From positions 1-60,177 of the forward strand of contig JAOMDA010000007.1 in the NCBI GenBank assembly GCA_028345295.1: a stretch of 60,177 nt of DNA, written 5' to 3'. Made by a program: the position numbers and the translations under genes. The notes under the pieces were generated by a model. The model saw only the letters and a list, made by a program, of their open reading frames with translations, made no database searches and was not told the origin of the DNA. This DNA is from Candidatus Nitrosopelagicus sp. Lineage in GTDB: Archaea; Thermoproteota; Nitrososphaeria; Nitrososphaerales; Nitrosopumilaceae. This document shows, piece after piece, positions 16,785 through 25,170 of this stretch (within the stretch, counting starts at the first letter, position 1; each line of letters begins with the position of its first letter).

Positions 16785-17945
16785 ATGATGTGGTCAGAAA
16801 AATATCGCCCTAAACACATACTTGATTTAATAGGAAACGAAGAAGCAAGAAAGTTATTCGTTGAATGGTTCGCAAAATGGAAAAAGGGTGTAAAACCTCT
16901 ACTTCTCGTTGGTCCACCAGGAATTGGAAAAACAACCTTAGCTAATTTGTCTGCTAAACATTTTGGATATGATTTAATCAGTTTAAACGCAAGTGATGTT
17001 AGAAATAAAAAAAACATTCAGGAGATTTTGCAACCTGTTTTAGGTAACCAATCAGTTCTTGGTCTTCCCATGATCTTTATCGATGAAGTTGATGGCATTC
17101 ATGGAAGATCTGATTATGGAGGTGTAGAAGCATTAATCAATATTTTAAAAGAATCTACAGTTCCAATTATTCTTGCAGCAAATAATCATTCTAGTGATAA
17201 AATGAAAAAAATAAAAAAATCTGTTACTACAATTGAATTACGTCCACTTTCCCCTAGACTTTTACTTTTACATATGAATACAATTCTTCAAAAAGAAAAT
17301 GTAAAAATTAGTCCTGGAAAATTGATTAAATTGATTACGGATTCAAATGGAGATATTCGTTCCATGATAAATTCTGCACAAGCATTAGTGACTGGATTTG
17401 AACCTCCAACTGAAAAATCGTTTGAGGCATTAGATGTTGAGGAGGGAATTAATGCATTTTACAAAGCAAAATCTATTGATGAGGCAAGATCCATTTTGTA
17501 TTCGATGCATATTGATCCTAGAGAAAAAATTAATGCATTTTATTCAAGTGTGATAACAAGCAAGTTATCAACAAATGATCTAGAAAAGTTCTTATCAATT
17601 ATTTCAGAAGCTGACATTCTTTATGGAAGAATTATGAAAACACAGCAATGGCGCTTATTGCGTTATCTAGATTCTATACTTTTAGGATTATACGCTACTA
17701 ATTCTGGAATTAGATATTCTAAGTATAATCTATCATGGCCATTGCTTAACAGATTACGTTGGGATGGTTCAAAAATTAAATTAATTACTAAATCACTTGC
17801 AAAAAAAATGCATGTATCATCTAGTACTTTTTCAACACTGTATTTTCCATATTTACTATTTTGTATAAAAAATAATTCTGTAGATTTAGAATTCGAAGAA
17901 TCATTTGAAGAATTAATAGAAAAGGAGATTGAACTTTTAGAATGA
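16785..17945 (+). CDS. rfcL: Replication factor C large subunit (clamp loader)
   Basis: An archaeal RFC-L, an AAA+ ATPase that with RfcS loads the PCNA clamp at primer-template junctions. The N terminus MWSEKYRPKH is diagnostic, Walker A is LVGPPGIGKTTLAN (about 42-55), Walker B is FIDEVDGI, and sensor 1 is ILAANNHSSDK. I take ATG 16785 (or 16788); an in-frame GTG at 16776 overlaps the preceding stop and remains possible. At about 386 residues it is shorter than many RFC-Ls and lacks a long C-terminal PIP extension. The next gene overlaps it as ATGA. Confidence 0.93.
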   Translation: MMWSEKYRPKHILDLIGNEEARKLFVEWFAKWKKGVKPLLLVGPPGIGKTTLANLSAKHFGYDLISLNASDVRNKKNIQEILQPVLGNQSVLGLPMIFIDEVDGIHGRSDYGGVEALINILKESTVPIILAANNHSSDKMKKIKKSVTTIELRPLSPRLLLLHMNTILQKENVKISPGKLIKLITDSNGDIRSMINSAQALVTGFEPPTEKSFEALDVEEGINAFYKAKSIDEARSILYSMHIDPREKINAFYSSVITSKLSTNDLEKFLSIISEADILYGRIMKTQQWRLLRYLDSILLGLYATNSGIRYSKYNLSWPLLNRLRWDGSKIKLITKSLAKKMHVSSSTFSTLYFPYLLFCIKNNSVDLEFEESFEELIEKEIELLE

Positions 17946-18256
17946 GCTGGATTAAAATCTCCATGAAGTTTGATGGTACATGTATTATATGTAAAGAAAA
18001 AATCAAAGTAAATGAAATTGGTTTGTGGTCTAAGGGATTAGGTGTAAAGCATGAAAAGTGTGCTGAAATTAGTGAATTAAATTGTATAATATGCGGTGGA
18101 AATGCTGGATGTTTAACATGTGAATTTCAGGATGATTGCGATCGGTCTTTGGTTTCTCAATTATGTATTTGTAAAAAATGTGAGCAAAAAGGAAGTACTT
18201 TTGATTTATATCAAAAATCAGTAAAAAAGAAATTTTCACTACTTAACCTTCCTTAA
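17942..18256 (+). CDS. Cys-rich putative metal-binding protein coupled to rfcL
   Basis: A 104-residue protein with eleven Cys: C14/C17 with H37/C40 (a CxxC...HxxC zinc-site pattern), a cluster C48, C51, C57, C60, C66, and C75, C77, C80 (CICKKC). These could hold two or more zinc ions or an Fe-S cluster. The ATG overlaps the rfcL TGA (ATGA), implying coupled translation and perhaps a replication or repair role. I do not recognise a named family. Confidence 0.72.
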   Translation: MSWIKISMKFDGTCIICKEKIKVNEIGLWSKGLGVKHEKCAEISELNCIICGGNAGCLTCEFQDDCDRSLVSQLCICKKCEQKGSTFDLYQKSVKKKFSLLNLP

Positions 18257-18258
18257 AT

Positions 18259-18267
18259 TAATATATG
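18259..18267 (+). promoter_or_regulatory. Probable TATA box of the acyl-CoA carboxylase operon
   Basis: TAATATATG lies 26-34 nt before the ATG at 18293, right after the end of the Cys-rich gene. This separates the carboxylase operon from the rfcL operon. Confidence 0.5.
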
Positions 18268-18292
18268 ATTGAACTAACTTTAATTCGCGGGA

Positions 18293-19840
18293 ATGCATTC
18301 TAATAAAATTAACGAATTTCTGGAAAAGAAGAAATCTGCCAAACAAGGCGGTGGTCAGGATCGGATTAAAGCTCAACATGACAAGGGAAAACTAACTGCA
18401 AGAGAAAGAATCAATCTTTTGCTTGATGAAGGCAGTTTTGTTGAAATTGACGCACTGGCAACTCATCATTATCATGAATATGATATGCAGAAAAAGAAAT
18501 TTTACAATGATGGTGTAGTTGGTGGATATGGAACTATCCATAATCGTCAGGTCTATGTATTTGCATATGATTTCACAATTCTTGGCGGTACACTAAGTCA
18601 AATGGGTGCAAAAAAAATTACTAAATTAATGGATCATGCAACAAGAAATGGTTGTCCTATAGTTGGAATTGCAGATTCCGGTGGAGCACGAATACAAGAA
18701 GGAATTTTGAGCCTTGATGGATTTGCAGACATTTTTTATCATAACGAATTGGCATCAGGTGTGGTACCACAGATTACTGCAAGTATTGGTCCATCAGCTG
18801 GTGGTGCGGTGTATTCTCCTGCAATGACTGATTTTGTAATAATGGTTGACAAGGCTGCAACAATGTTTGTAACAGGACCTGATGTTGTTAAGACGGTTCT
18901 TGGCGAAGAAGTTTCATTTGATGAATTAGGTGGTGCAATGACTCATGGTACAAAAAGTGGCGTAGCACATTTTGTTGCAAAAAATGAATATGAATGCATG
19001 GATTATATCAAGACGTTACTTTCATACATTCCACAAAATAGTACCGAAGAACCTCCAAGAATCAAAAGCGATGATGACCCAAACAGATTAGATCATAATT
19101 TGATTAATCTGAAACCTGAAGACTCCTTAAAACCTTATGACATGAAGCCAATCATTTTATCAATTCTTGATAATAATAATTTCTTTGAGATACATGAACT
19201 CTTTGCACAAAATGTAGTTGTTGGTTTTGGAAGAATGAATGGAAGAACAGTTGGAATTGTTGCAAATCAACCAATGTATCTTGCAGGTGCACTTGATATT
19301 GATTCATCTAACAAAGCTGCAAGATTCATACGTTTTTGTGATAGTTACGGAATTCCAATTATAACTTTAGTTGATACACCAGGTTACATGCCAGGTACAA
19401 ATCAGGAACATAACGGAATAATTCGACATGGTAGTAAATTACTATATTCTTATTGCGAAGCTACTGTGCCAAAAATTACAATTGTAATTGGTAAGGCTTA
19501 TGGTGGTGCATATATTGCAATGGGAAGCAAAAATCTGAGAACAGACATTAATTATGCCTGGCCAACTGCACAGATTGCAGTTTTGGGTTCTGAAGGTGCT
19601 GTGAAAATTATGAATAGAAAAGAATTAGCAAATTCAGATGATCCTGAAGCGCTAAAAAAACAACTTGTCGATGAATTTACTGAGAAATTTGCTAATCCAT
19701 ATGTTGCGGCATCACATGGTACTATTGATACTGTGATAGATCCTGCAGAAACGCGCCCAATGTTAATTAAAGCCTTAGAAATGCTCTCTAATAAGCGAGA
19801 CAAGCAATTGCCTCGCAAACATGGTAACATCAACTTGTGA
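18293..19840 (+). CDS. pccB: Acetyl-CoA/propionyl-CoA carboxylase, carboxyltransferase subunit
   Basis: A 515-residue carboxyltransferase of the AccD/PccB type, with the two crotonase-like halves. Seen: GGGQDRIKAQHDKGKLTARE near the N terminus, DSGGARIQEG (acyl-CoA binding and oxyanion site, about 123-132), ASIGPSAGGAVYSPA, and in the second half LVDTPGYMPGTNQEHNGIIR and GKAYGGAYIAMGSK. It transfers CO2 from carboxybiotin to acetyl- or propionyl-CoA. In Thaumarchaeota one such enzyme serves both carboxylations of the 3HP/4HB cycle. First of three adjacent genes; the next starts 6 nt downstream. Confidence 0.94.
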   Translation: MHSNKINEFLEKKKSAKQGGGQDRIKAQHDKGKLTARERINLLLDEGSFVEIDALATHHYHEYDMQKKKFYNDGVVGGYGTIHNRQVYVFAYDFTILGGTLSQMGAKKITKLMDHATRNGCPIVGIADSGGARIQEGILSLDGFADIFYHNELASGVVPQITASIGPSAGGAVYSPAMTDFVIMVDKAATMFVTGPDVVKTVLGEEVSFDELGGAMTHGTKSGVAHFVAKNEYECMDYIKTLLSYIPQNSTEEPPRIKSDDDPNRLDHNLINLKPEDSLKPYDMKPIILSILDNNNFFEIHELFAQNVVVGFGRMNGRTVGIVANQPMYLAGALDIDSSNKAARFIRFCDSYGIPIITLVDTPGYMPGTNQEHNGIIRHGSKLLYSYCEATVPKITIVIGKAYGGAYIAMGSKNLRTDINYAWPTAQIAVLGSEGAVKIMNRKELANSDDPEALKKQLVDEFTEKFANPYVAASHGTIDTVIDPAETRPMLIKALEMLSNKRDKQLPRKHGNINL

Positions 19841-19846
19841 GAAAAA

Positions 19847-21331
19847 ATGATTGAGAAAGTACTAATTGCTAATAGAGGTGAAATTGCACTACGTGTAATT
19901 AAAACATGTAAGGCGTTAGGAATTAAAACTGTTGCAGTATTTTCTGACGAAGATAGAAACTCACTTCATGTAAAAAATGCTACAGAATCATACTACATTG
20001 GTGAAGCTGCCCCTGCAAAAAGCTATCTTAATCAAGAAAAAATCCTTGATGTCATGTTATCTTCTGGTACCGATGCTGTACATCCTGGTTATGGGTTCCT
20101 TTCAGAAAATGATGACTTTGCACGATTATGTGAAAAGAACAAAATCAACTTTATCGGACCTTCTGCAGATTCAATGAATCTTTGCGGAGATAAGATGCGT
20201 TGTAAAGAAGCAATGCTCAAAGCAAAAGTTCCAACTGTACCTGGTAGTCCAGATTTAACGAAAGATGCTGTTGATGCAGAAAAAATTGCAAATGATATTG
20301 GCTATCCTGTAATGCTAAAGTCTGTTTATGGTGGAGGTGGACGAGGAATTAGAATTGTAAATACTGATCAAGAATTACAGGATGCATATGAAACAGTTAC
20401 AGCAGAATCAATTGCAGCAGTAGGAAAATCTGCAATTATAGTTGAAAAATTCCTAGAAAAAACAAGACATATTGAATATCAAATGTGTAGAGATCATCAT
20501 GGTAACGCAGTGCATCTCTTTGAGAGAGAATGCTCCATTCAAAGACGAAATCAAAAACTAATTGAACAAACACCATCTCCTGCAGTCGATGAAGCCAAAA
20601 GAGAAGAAATAGGTGAATTAGTTGTCAAAGCAGCAGAAGCTGTTGATTATACTAACTTAGGAACTGCAGAATTTCTAAGAGCAGATAATGGCGAATTCTA
20701 CTTCATTGAAATTAATGCTAGACTTCAGGTAGAACACCCAATCTCTGAAATGGTTTCTGGATTAGACTTTGTTAAACTTCAACTAGATATTGCAAATGGC
20801 GAACCATTACCATTCAAACAAAGTGATCTTAAGATGAATGGGTATGCTATTGAATGTAGAATCAACGCAGAAGATACTTTCTTAGACTTTGCACCATCAA
20901 CTGGACCTGTTCCAGACGTCACAATTCCTTCAGGACCAAATGTTAGATGTGATACATACTTGTATCCAGGATGTACTGTATCTCCATTCTATGATTCCTT
21001 AATGGCAAAACTCTGTACTTGGGGGCAAACATTTGAGGAATCAAGATTAAGAATGCTTAACGCCTTAAATGACTTTTACATTCAAGGTGTTGATACATCA
21101 ATTCCACTTTACAAAACAATTTTGAAAACAGATGAATACAAAAATGGTCAATTATCAACTGACTTTTTGAAAAGATATGATATGATAAATAGACTAAAAG
21201 AAGATATTAAAAACGAAATAAAGGAGAAACAATTACCTGCAACTGCTGCAGCTATCATGTATTCTGAATTTTTTCACAGTAAAGTGCAATCATCAAATAG
21301 AACAAATTCCAATTGGAAAACTCATGGATAG
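19847..21331 (+). CDS. accC: Biotin carboxylase subunit of acyl-CoA carboxylase
   Basis: A 494-residue biotin carboxylase with an ATP-grasp fold. It starts IEKVLIANRGEIALRVIKTC, the glycine-rich ATP loop is YGGGGRGIR (about 163-171), then EKFLEKTRHIEYQ and the catalytic EINARLQVEHPISEMVSGLD (about 289-308). It uses ATP and bicarbonate to carboxylate biotin on the small partner encoded next. Length is typical of a single-domain subunit (about 450-500), without a fused biotinyl domain. Spacing of 6 nt on each side supports one operon. Confidence 0.95.
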   Translation: MIEKVLIANRGEIALRVIKTCKALGIKTVAVFSDEDRNSLHVKNATESYYIGEAAPAKSYLNQEKILDVMLSSGTDAVHPGYGFLSENDDFARLCEKNKINFIGPSADSMNLCGDKMRCKEAMLKAKVPTVPGSPDLTKDAVDAEKIANDIGYPVMLKSVYGGGGRGIRIVNTDQELQDAYETVTAESIAAVGKSAIIVEKFLEKTRHIEYQMCRDHHGNAVHLFERECSIQRRNQKLIEQTPSPAVDEAKREEIGELVVKAAEAVDYTNLGTAEFLRADNGEFYFIEINARLQVEHPISEMVSGLDFVKLQLDIANGEPLPFKQSDLKMNGYAIECRINAEDTFLDFAPSTGPVPDVTIPSGPNVRCDTYLYPGCTVSPFYDSLMAKLCTWGQTFEESRLRMLNALNDFYIQGVDTSIPLYKTILKTDEYKNGQLSTDFLKRYDMINRLKEDIKNEIKEKQLPATAAAIMYSEFFHSKVQSSNRTNSNWKTHG

Positions 21332-21337
21332 ATAGAA

Positions 21338-21850
21338 ATGGACTTTAAAGTAGAAAATATTGAAGAGATCTTTAGTGGAGAAGTTATTAAGAAACTTTCA
21401 AACAATGAATATCTAATTAGAATTCAAGATAAAGAGCATCAACTTCAGATTCTAAATATTAATTCTAATAAAATGGAGTTTGTGTTAGATAATCAATTTC
21501 ATAGTGTAAGATATATTGAAAATCAAACTGCTGAAATGAAAATTGTACTTGATGGTACATCAATTACAATTAATATGCATACACATCTTGATGATATTGT
21601 CTATAAGAATTCTGGCGGTGAAGAAACTGGAAATGCACAATTAAACTTGAGAAGCCAAATTCCTGGTAGAGTTGTATCAATTAACGTTGAGGAAGGAAGT
21701 GAAGTTAAGAAAGACGATGTTGTTTGTGTTCTTGAATCTATGAAAATGCAAGTATCAATTAAATCACATAAAGATGGTAAGATAAAAGGTCTAAAAATTA
21801 AAGAAGGAAATTCTGTTAACAAAAATGATATTATTGCAGAAATTGAATAA
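21338..21850 (+). CDS. accB: Biotin carboxyl carrier protein
   Basis: A 170-residue protein. The C-terminal biotinyl domain (about 100-170) carries VLESMKMQV with the biotinylated lysine, preceded by SQIPGRVVSINVEEGSEVKK. The N-terminal 95 residues form a separate beta-rich region that probably contacts the partner subunits. It shuttles carboxybiotin between the two enzymes encoded upstream. A biotin-protein ligase is not in this window. Confidence 0.93.
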   Translation: MDFKVENIEEIFSGEVIKKLSNNEYLIRIQDKEHQLQILNINSNKMEFVLDNQFHSVRYIENQTAEMKIVLDGTSITINMHTHLDDIVYKNSGGEETGNAQLNLRSQIPGRVVSINVEEGSEVKKDDVVCVLESMKMQVSIKSHKDGKIKGLKIKEGNSVNKNDIIAEIE

Positions 21851-22321
21851 TTAGTTTGATTTTAAAACTTGAATAATTTCATCATAATTTGGTTCCTTGA
21901 GTGGATCATCTACAATCCATTTCCAAATTATTTTATGTTCTTGATCTAAAATGAACACTGAACGTTTTGCAGCATTGTAATTTTTTACATGAAGTAAATC
22001 TGGTAAGAGTACATCATAATCTCGTATAGTCTTACTCTCATAGTCACCTAATACTGGAAAATTATAGTTATTTTTTTCTGCAAATGCTTTGTTTGCAAAT
22101 GGACCATCATTACTAATTGCAATCACTTGTGCACCAAGTTCAGATATTTCATTCCATTTGTCCCTAAATGTACATAATTCAACTTCACATACAGGAGAAC
22201 TGGCTGCAACAAAAAACGAAATGACTACTTTTTTCCCTTTAAATTCATCAAGTTTTCTAAATTTTAATTCAGTATCTACTAATTCAAAGTCTGGTGCTTT
22301 GTCACCAATATTTAGAACCAT
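21851..22321 (-). CDS. Peroxiredoxin (BCP-type) with altered active-site motif
   Basis: A 156-residue thioredoxin-fold peroxidase from ATG 22321; a TTG at 22333 would add four residues. The motif reads FVAASSPVCEVELCTFRD, placing the peroxidatic Cys at 45 and a second Cys at 50, the spacing of BCP-type enzymes with an internal resolving Cys. The canonical PxxxTxxC is changed: Val for Pro and Ser for Thr. Such enzymes reduce hydroperoxides with thioredoxin-type donors. Its stop lies next to the accB stop (convergent), and it is divergent from nuoA. Confidence 0.85.
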   Translation of the reverse strand: MVLNIGDKAPDFELVDTELKFRKLDEFKGKKVVISFFVAASSPVCEVELCTFRDKWNEISELGAQVIAISNDGPFANKAFAEKNNYNFPVLGDYESKTIRDYDVLLPDLLHVKNYNAAKRSVFILDQEHKIIWKWIVDDPLKEPNYDEIIQVLKSN

Positions 22322-22395
22322 GAATATTCGCAATTTTTGTCATATATCAATTATTGGGAATTTGAAAAAATTTGATCGAAAAAAATCAACATACC

Positions 22396-22405
22396 TTTAT
22401 ATTTT
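22396..22405 (+). promoter_or_regulatory. Probable TATA box of the nuo operon
   Basis: TTTATATTTT is centred about 28 nt upstream of the TTG at 22428. It supports that codon as the nuoA start and a leaderless transcript, rather than a longer reading frame extending upstream through the peroxiredoxin gene. Confidence 0.55.
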
Positions 22406-22427
22406 CTACGTATGGAATCGTGCTAAC

Positions 22428-22808
22428 TTGGTTGGTGAAAGTGTAGCATCATACAGTAATGTATTACTGATGTTTGGTTTTGCAGTAGTTGCAATAGCAC
22501 CAGCATTGCTCATTTCAAGGATGATTTCACCAGAAAACAAGAAAAGACCAAATCCAGTAAAAGGGCTTCCAATGGAATGTGGTCAAGTCCCATCAGGTGC
22601 TGGCAGAACACATTTCATGATGCAGTATTATGCTTACGTTCTGATGTTTGTAATTTTTGATGTTATGGCAATTTTCCTGTATGCATGGGGAAGCACTATT
22701 TTGGATATGCCACGTACAGCAACTTTACCAATAATAGCATTTTTAGGAATTATGTTTGCTGCAATGGCATTTGCATTATATCAATCAAAGAGGAAAAACA
22801 TATGGTAA
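22428..22808 (+). CDS. nuoA: Complex I subunit NuoA
   Basis: A 126-residue subunit A of the proton-pumping respiratory complex. It has three membrane helices (about 9-30, 66-87, 95-116) and the NuoA signature NPVKGLPMECGQVPSG in the first loop, containing the conserved Glu-Cys. The open frame extends far upstream, but that part is antisense to the peroxiredoxin. TTG 22428 fits both the family start and the TATA spacing. First gene of nuoABCDHIJKMLN. Confidence 0.87.
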   Translation: MVGESVASYSNVLLMFGFAVVAIAPALLISRMISPENKKRPNPVKGLPMECGQVPSGAGRTHFMMQYYAYVLMFVIFDVMAIFLYAWGSTILDMPRTATLPIIAFLGIMFAAMAFALYQSKRKNIW

Positions 22809-22851
22809 TACTATATACAAGTAAAGAAGATGTACAAGGTGAGGGACTAAG

Positions 22852-23367
22852 TTGTTAAAAGAGTTAGTTACACCACAAAATGCAAACGTCTTTGTTGGTA
22901 AACTTGGCGATATTCTATACAAAGCAATTGACAAACCACTTGGAATGGCAATTAACTGGGGAAGAATGTGGTCATTGTGGCCAGTACATATTGAGACTGC
23001 ATGTTGTAGTGTTGAATTCGGCGCAGCTTCCAGTCCTAGGTATGACGTCGAAAGATTCGGTATTATCGAAGCTTTTGGTTCACTTCGTCAATGTGATTTA
23101 GTCGTCGTACAAGGAACTATCACAAGAAAAATGGCACCACGTCTTAGATTGGTGTATGATCAAATGCCAGATCCAAAATATGTTATTGCAATGGGCGCAT
23201 GTGCAATAACTGGTGGATTATATTTTGATTCATACAATGTACTACCGGGTATTGATGGAATTTTGCCTGTAGACGTGTACGTTCCTGGTTGTCCTCCTAG
23301 ACCTGAAACCTTGATACAAGGATGCATGTTACTGCAAGAAAAAATCAAAAGAATGAAGGCTAGATAG
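22852..23367 (+). CDS. nuoB: Complex I subunit NuoB (cluster N2 protein)
   Basis: A 171-residue NuoB starting with TTG 22852. N2 ligands are visible: ETACCSVEFGAASSPRYD with the adjacent Cys pair (about 46-47), MGACAITGG and VPGCPPRPE for the remaining two cysteines. Cluster N2 passes electrons to quinone at the interface with NuoD. No membrane helix. The start is close to the family pattern and no better ATG is available. Confidence 0.94.
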   Translation: MLKELVTPQNANVFVGKLGDILYKAIDKPLGMAINWGRMWSLWPVHIETACCSVEFGAASSPRYDVERFGIIEAFGSLRQCDLVVVQGTITRKMAPRLRLVYDQMPDPKYVIAMGACAITGGLYFDSYNVLPGIDGILPVDVYVPGCPPRPETLIQGCMLLQEKIKRMKAR

Positions 23368-23377
23368 GTTAATAAAA

Positions 23378-24007
23378 ATGAGTTCTACTGATTCACAGAC
23401 TAATACATCTAAAGAAGATAATAAAGAGTCATCACCAAAACCAGCTGCTGAAAAACCAGCACCACCAAAACCAGCTGCTGAAAAACCAGCACCACCAAAA
23501 CCAGAAGAAGCACTTCCTGCTTTTGAAAAAGAACTAACTGATAGAATTGTAAATCAATTTGCTGATGATGTAGAAGTTGGTTATGTTAAAGAAAATAGAA
23601 CACGAATCAATGTTAAGAAAGAAAAAATTCTAGATGTTGCTAAATTTATTAAAGATCAAACACCATTTGATCACGCAGAGTCTGTATCTGGAGTAGATTT
23701 TCCAGAAGACAAAGAAATTGAAGTGGTGTATCATTTGGGTTCTTACACTGATAACCGATACTCAAAACAAATTTTGGCTTTGTCTACTAGAGCTCCAAGA
23801 GAAGAAATTCCTAATCCTGGAAATGATTCTACTAAACTACCAAGTTTAAGGGATGTTTTCTATAGCGTTGAATTTCATGAAAGAGAATGTTTTGAAATGT
23901 TTGGTGTTTATTTTGATGGTCATCCAGACAATCGAAGGCTTCTACTCCCTGAAGATTGGGCAGATATTCCACCACTTCGGAAAGACTTTAGGAATAAGGG
24001 TAGATAG
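23378..24007 (+). CDS. nuoC: Complex I subunit NuoC with a Pro/Ala/Lys-rich N-terminal extension
   Basis: 209 residues. The first 50 are low-complexity (two copies of PAAEKPAPPK), probably disordered. From about residue 50 the NuoC fold follows, with YHLGSYTDNRYSKQI and the family signature FYSVEFHERECFEMFGVYFD and LLLPEDWADIPPLRKDF. NuoC forms part of the connecting arm with NuoD. Start ATG 23378, ten bases after nuoB. Confidence 0.92.
   Translation: MSSTDSQTNTSKEDNKESSPKPAAEKPAPPKPAAEKPAPPKPEEALPAFEKELTDRIVNQFADDVEVGYVKENRTRINVKKEKILDVAKFIKDQTPFDHAESVSGVDFPEDKEIEVVYHLGSYTDNRYSKQILALSTRAPREEIPNPGNDSTKLPSLRDVFYSVEFHERECFEMFGVYFDGHPDNRRLLLPEDWADIPPLRKDFRNKGR
23441..23500 (+). repeat. Perfect 30-bp tandem duplication in nuoC
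   Basis: Two identical 30-bp units, each beginning CCAGCTGCTGAAAAACCAGC, lie at 23441-23470 and 23471-23500 and encode PAAEKPAPPK twice. The identity at the DNA level suggests recent slippage or expansion. Confidence 0.9.
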
Positions 24008-24009
24008 AC

Positions 24010-25170
24010 ATGACAGAACAAATACCAACTGATCATACAGAGCAACTTCCACCTGGACTTCAACTTGAAAAAGTTGATGATAGAATTATGACACTTAATG
24101 TTGGCCCACAACACCCAGGCTCTGGTCATATGAGAATAATAGTGAAAATTGACGGTGATTACATAGTTGATGCAGATCCTGATCCTGGTTATGTACATCG
24201 AGGTGAGGAAAAGATGGCAGAAGTTAGAAATTATCTCCTAAATATTCCTCACTTAGAACGACCTGTTATTCATGATTCATGTAATATTCTCTATCCATAT
24301 GTCTTAGGAGTTGAAGATATTGTAGGCATTGAAGTTCCAGAACGTGCCAAATATGTTAGAGTTATTGCAGCCGAATTGAACAGATGTGTTTACATTCAAT
24401 ATTGGCTTGCAATTTATGGAATATTTCTTGGACATTCAACAATGTTCATGTGGCCCGCAGGAGACCGAGAACTTATGATTGACCTCTTAGAAAAAATGAC
24501 AGGTGCTCGAGTAACTCATTCATATTTTATTCCAGGTGGCGTACGAAATGATATTCCAGCTAATTTTGAGGATGTATGTTTAAGACAAGTAAACTATTTT
24601 GAAAAACGAATAAAGGAATATGCAGATATTTTTTATGATAATCCTATTCTTAAAGCAAGAACAGAAGATACAGGTGTTCTTTCGTCACAAGATGCAATTA
24701 GACTTGGTACAACAGGTTCTGTTTTGCGTGCTAGTGGAATTGATTATGATGTAAGGGTTAAGGAACCATATGATGTTTATGAAGAATTAGATGTTCATAC
24801 AAACGTCCTCAAAGACGGTGATTCATATGCTCGTTCAAAAATTCCTTGGCTTGATATGTTCGAAAGCTGTAATATTATTAGACAGGCACTTGAAAAAATG
24901 CCAAAGTCAGGCTCTGTCAGGACAAAACTAAGACCAAATCCAAAAGGTGTAGGAAATAATGAAGTGTATAAGAGAGTTGAATCTGGAAGGGGTGCAGCAG
25001 GAATGCATATTATTTCTAACGGTAAACCTGAACCATACAGAGTAAAAATAAGTCCTGGTTCATTTAGAAATTTAATTGCTTTACCATATTTGTTAAAAGG
25101 TGAAAAATTAGGAAACATGCCAGCAGTTTATTGGAGTTTGAATTACTGGCCAGTGGAGGCGGACAGATAA
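24010..25170 (+). CDS. nuoD: Complex I subunit NuoD (49-kDa homologue)
   Basis: A 386-residue NuoD, which forms most of the quinone chamber with NuoB. Motifs: MTLNVGPQHPGSGHMR (about 27-42), DPGYVHRGEEKMAE, and a C-terminal region with RVESGRGAAGMHIISNGK. The quinone-binding loop usually reads QHPxxHG; here it is QHPGSGH, one residue shorter with the second His displaced. It ends directly before nuoH with no gap. Confidence 0.94.
   Translation: MTEQIPTDHTEQLPPGLQLEKVDDRIMTLNVGPQHPGSGHMRIIVKIDGDYIVDADPDPGYVHRGEEKMAEVRNYLLNIPHLERPVIHDSCNILYPYVLGVEDIVGIEVPERAKYVRVIAAELNRCVYIQYWLAIYGIFLGHSTMFMWPAGDRELMIDLLEKMTGARVTHSYFIPGGVRNDIPANFEDVCLRQVNYFEKRIKEYADIFYDNPILKARTEDTGVLSSQDAIRLGTTGSVLRASGIDYDVRVKEPYDVYEELDVHTNVLKDGDSYARSKIPWLDMFESCNIIRQALEKMPKSGSVRTKLRPNPKGVGNNEVYKRVESGRGAAGMHIISNGKPEPYRVKISPGSFRNLIALPYLLKGEKLGNMPAVYWSLNYWPVEADR

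Noticed and set aside
22089-22427. N-terminal extension of the nuoA reading frame, about 110 residues
   Set aside because: It is antisense to the peroxiredoxin gene and lacks family similarity. A TATA box at 22396-22405 fits a start at 22428.
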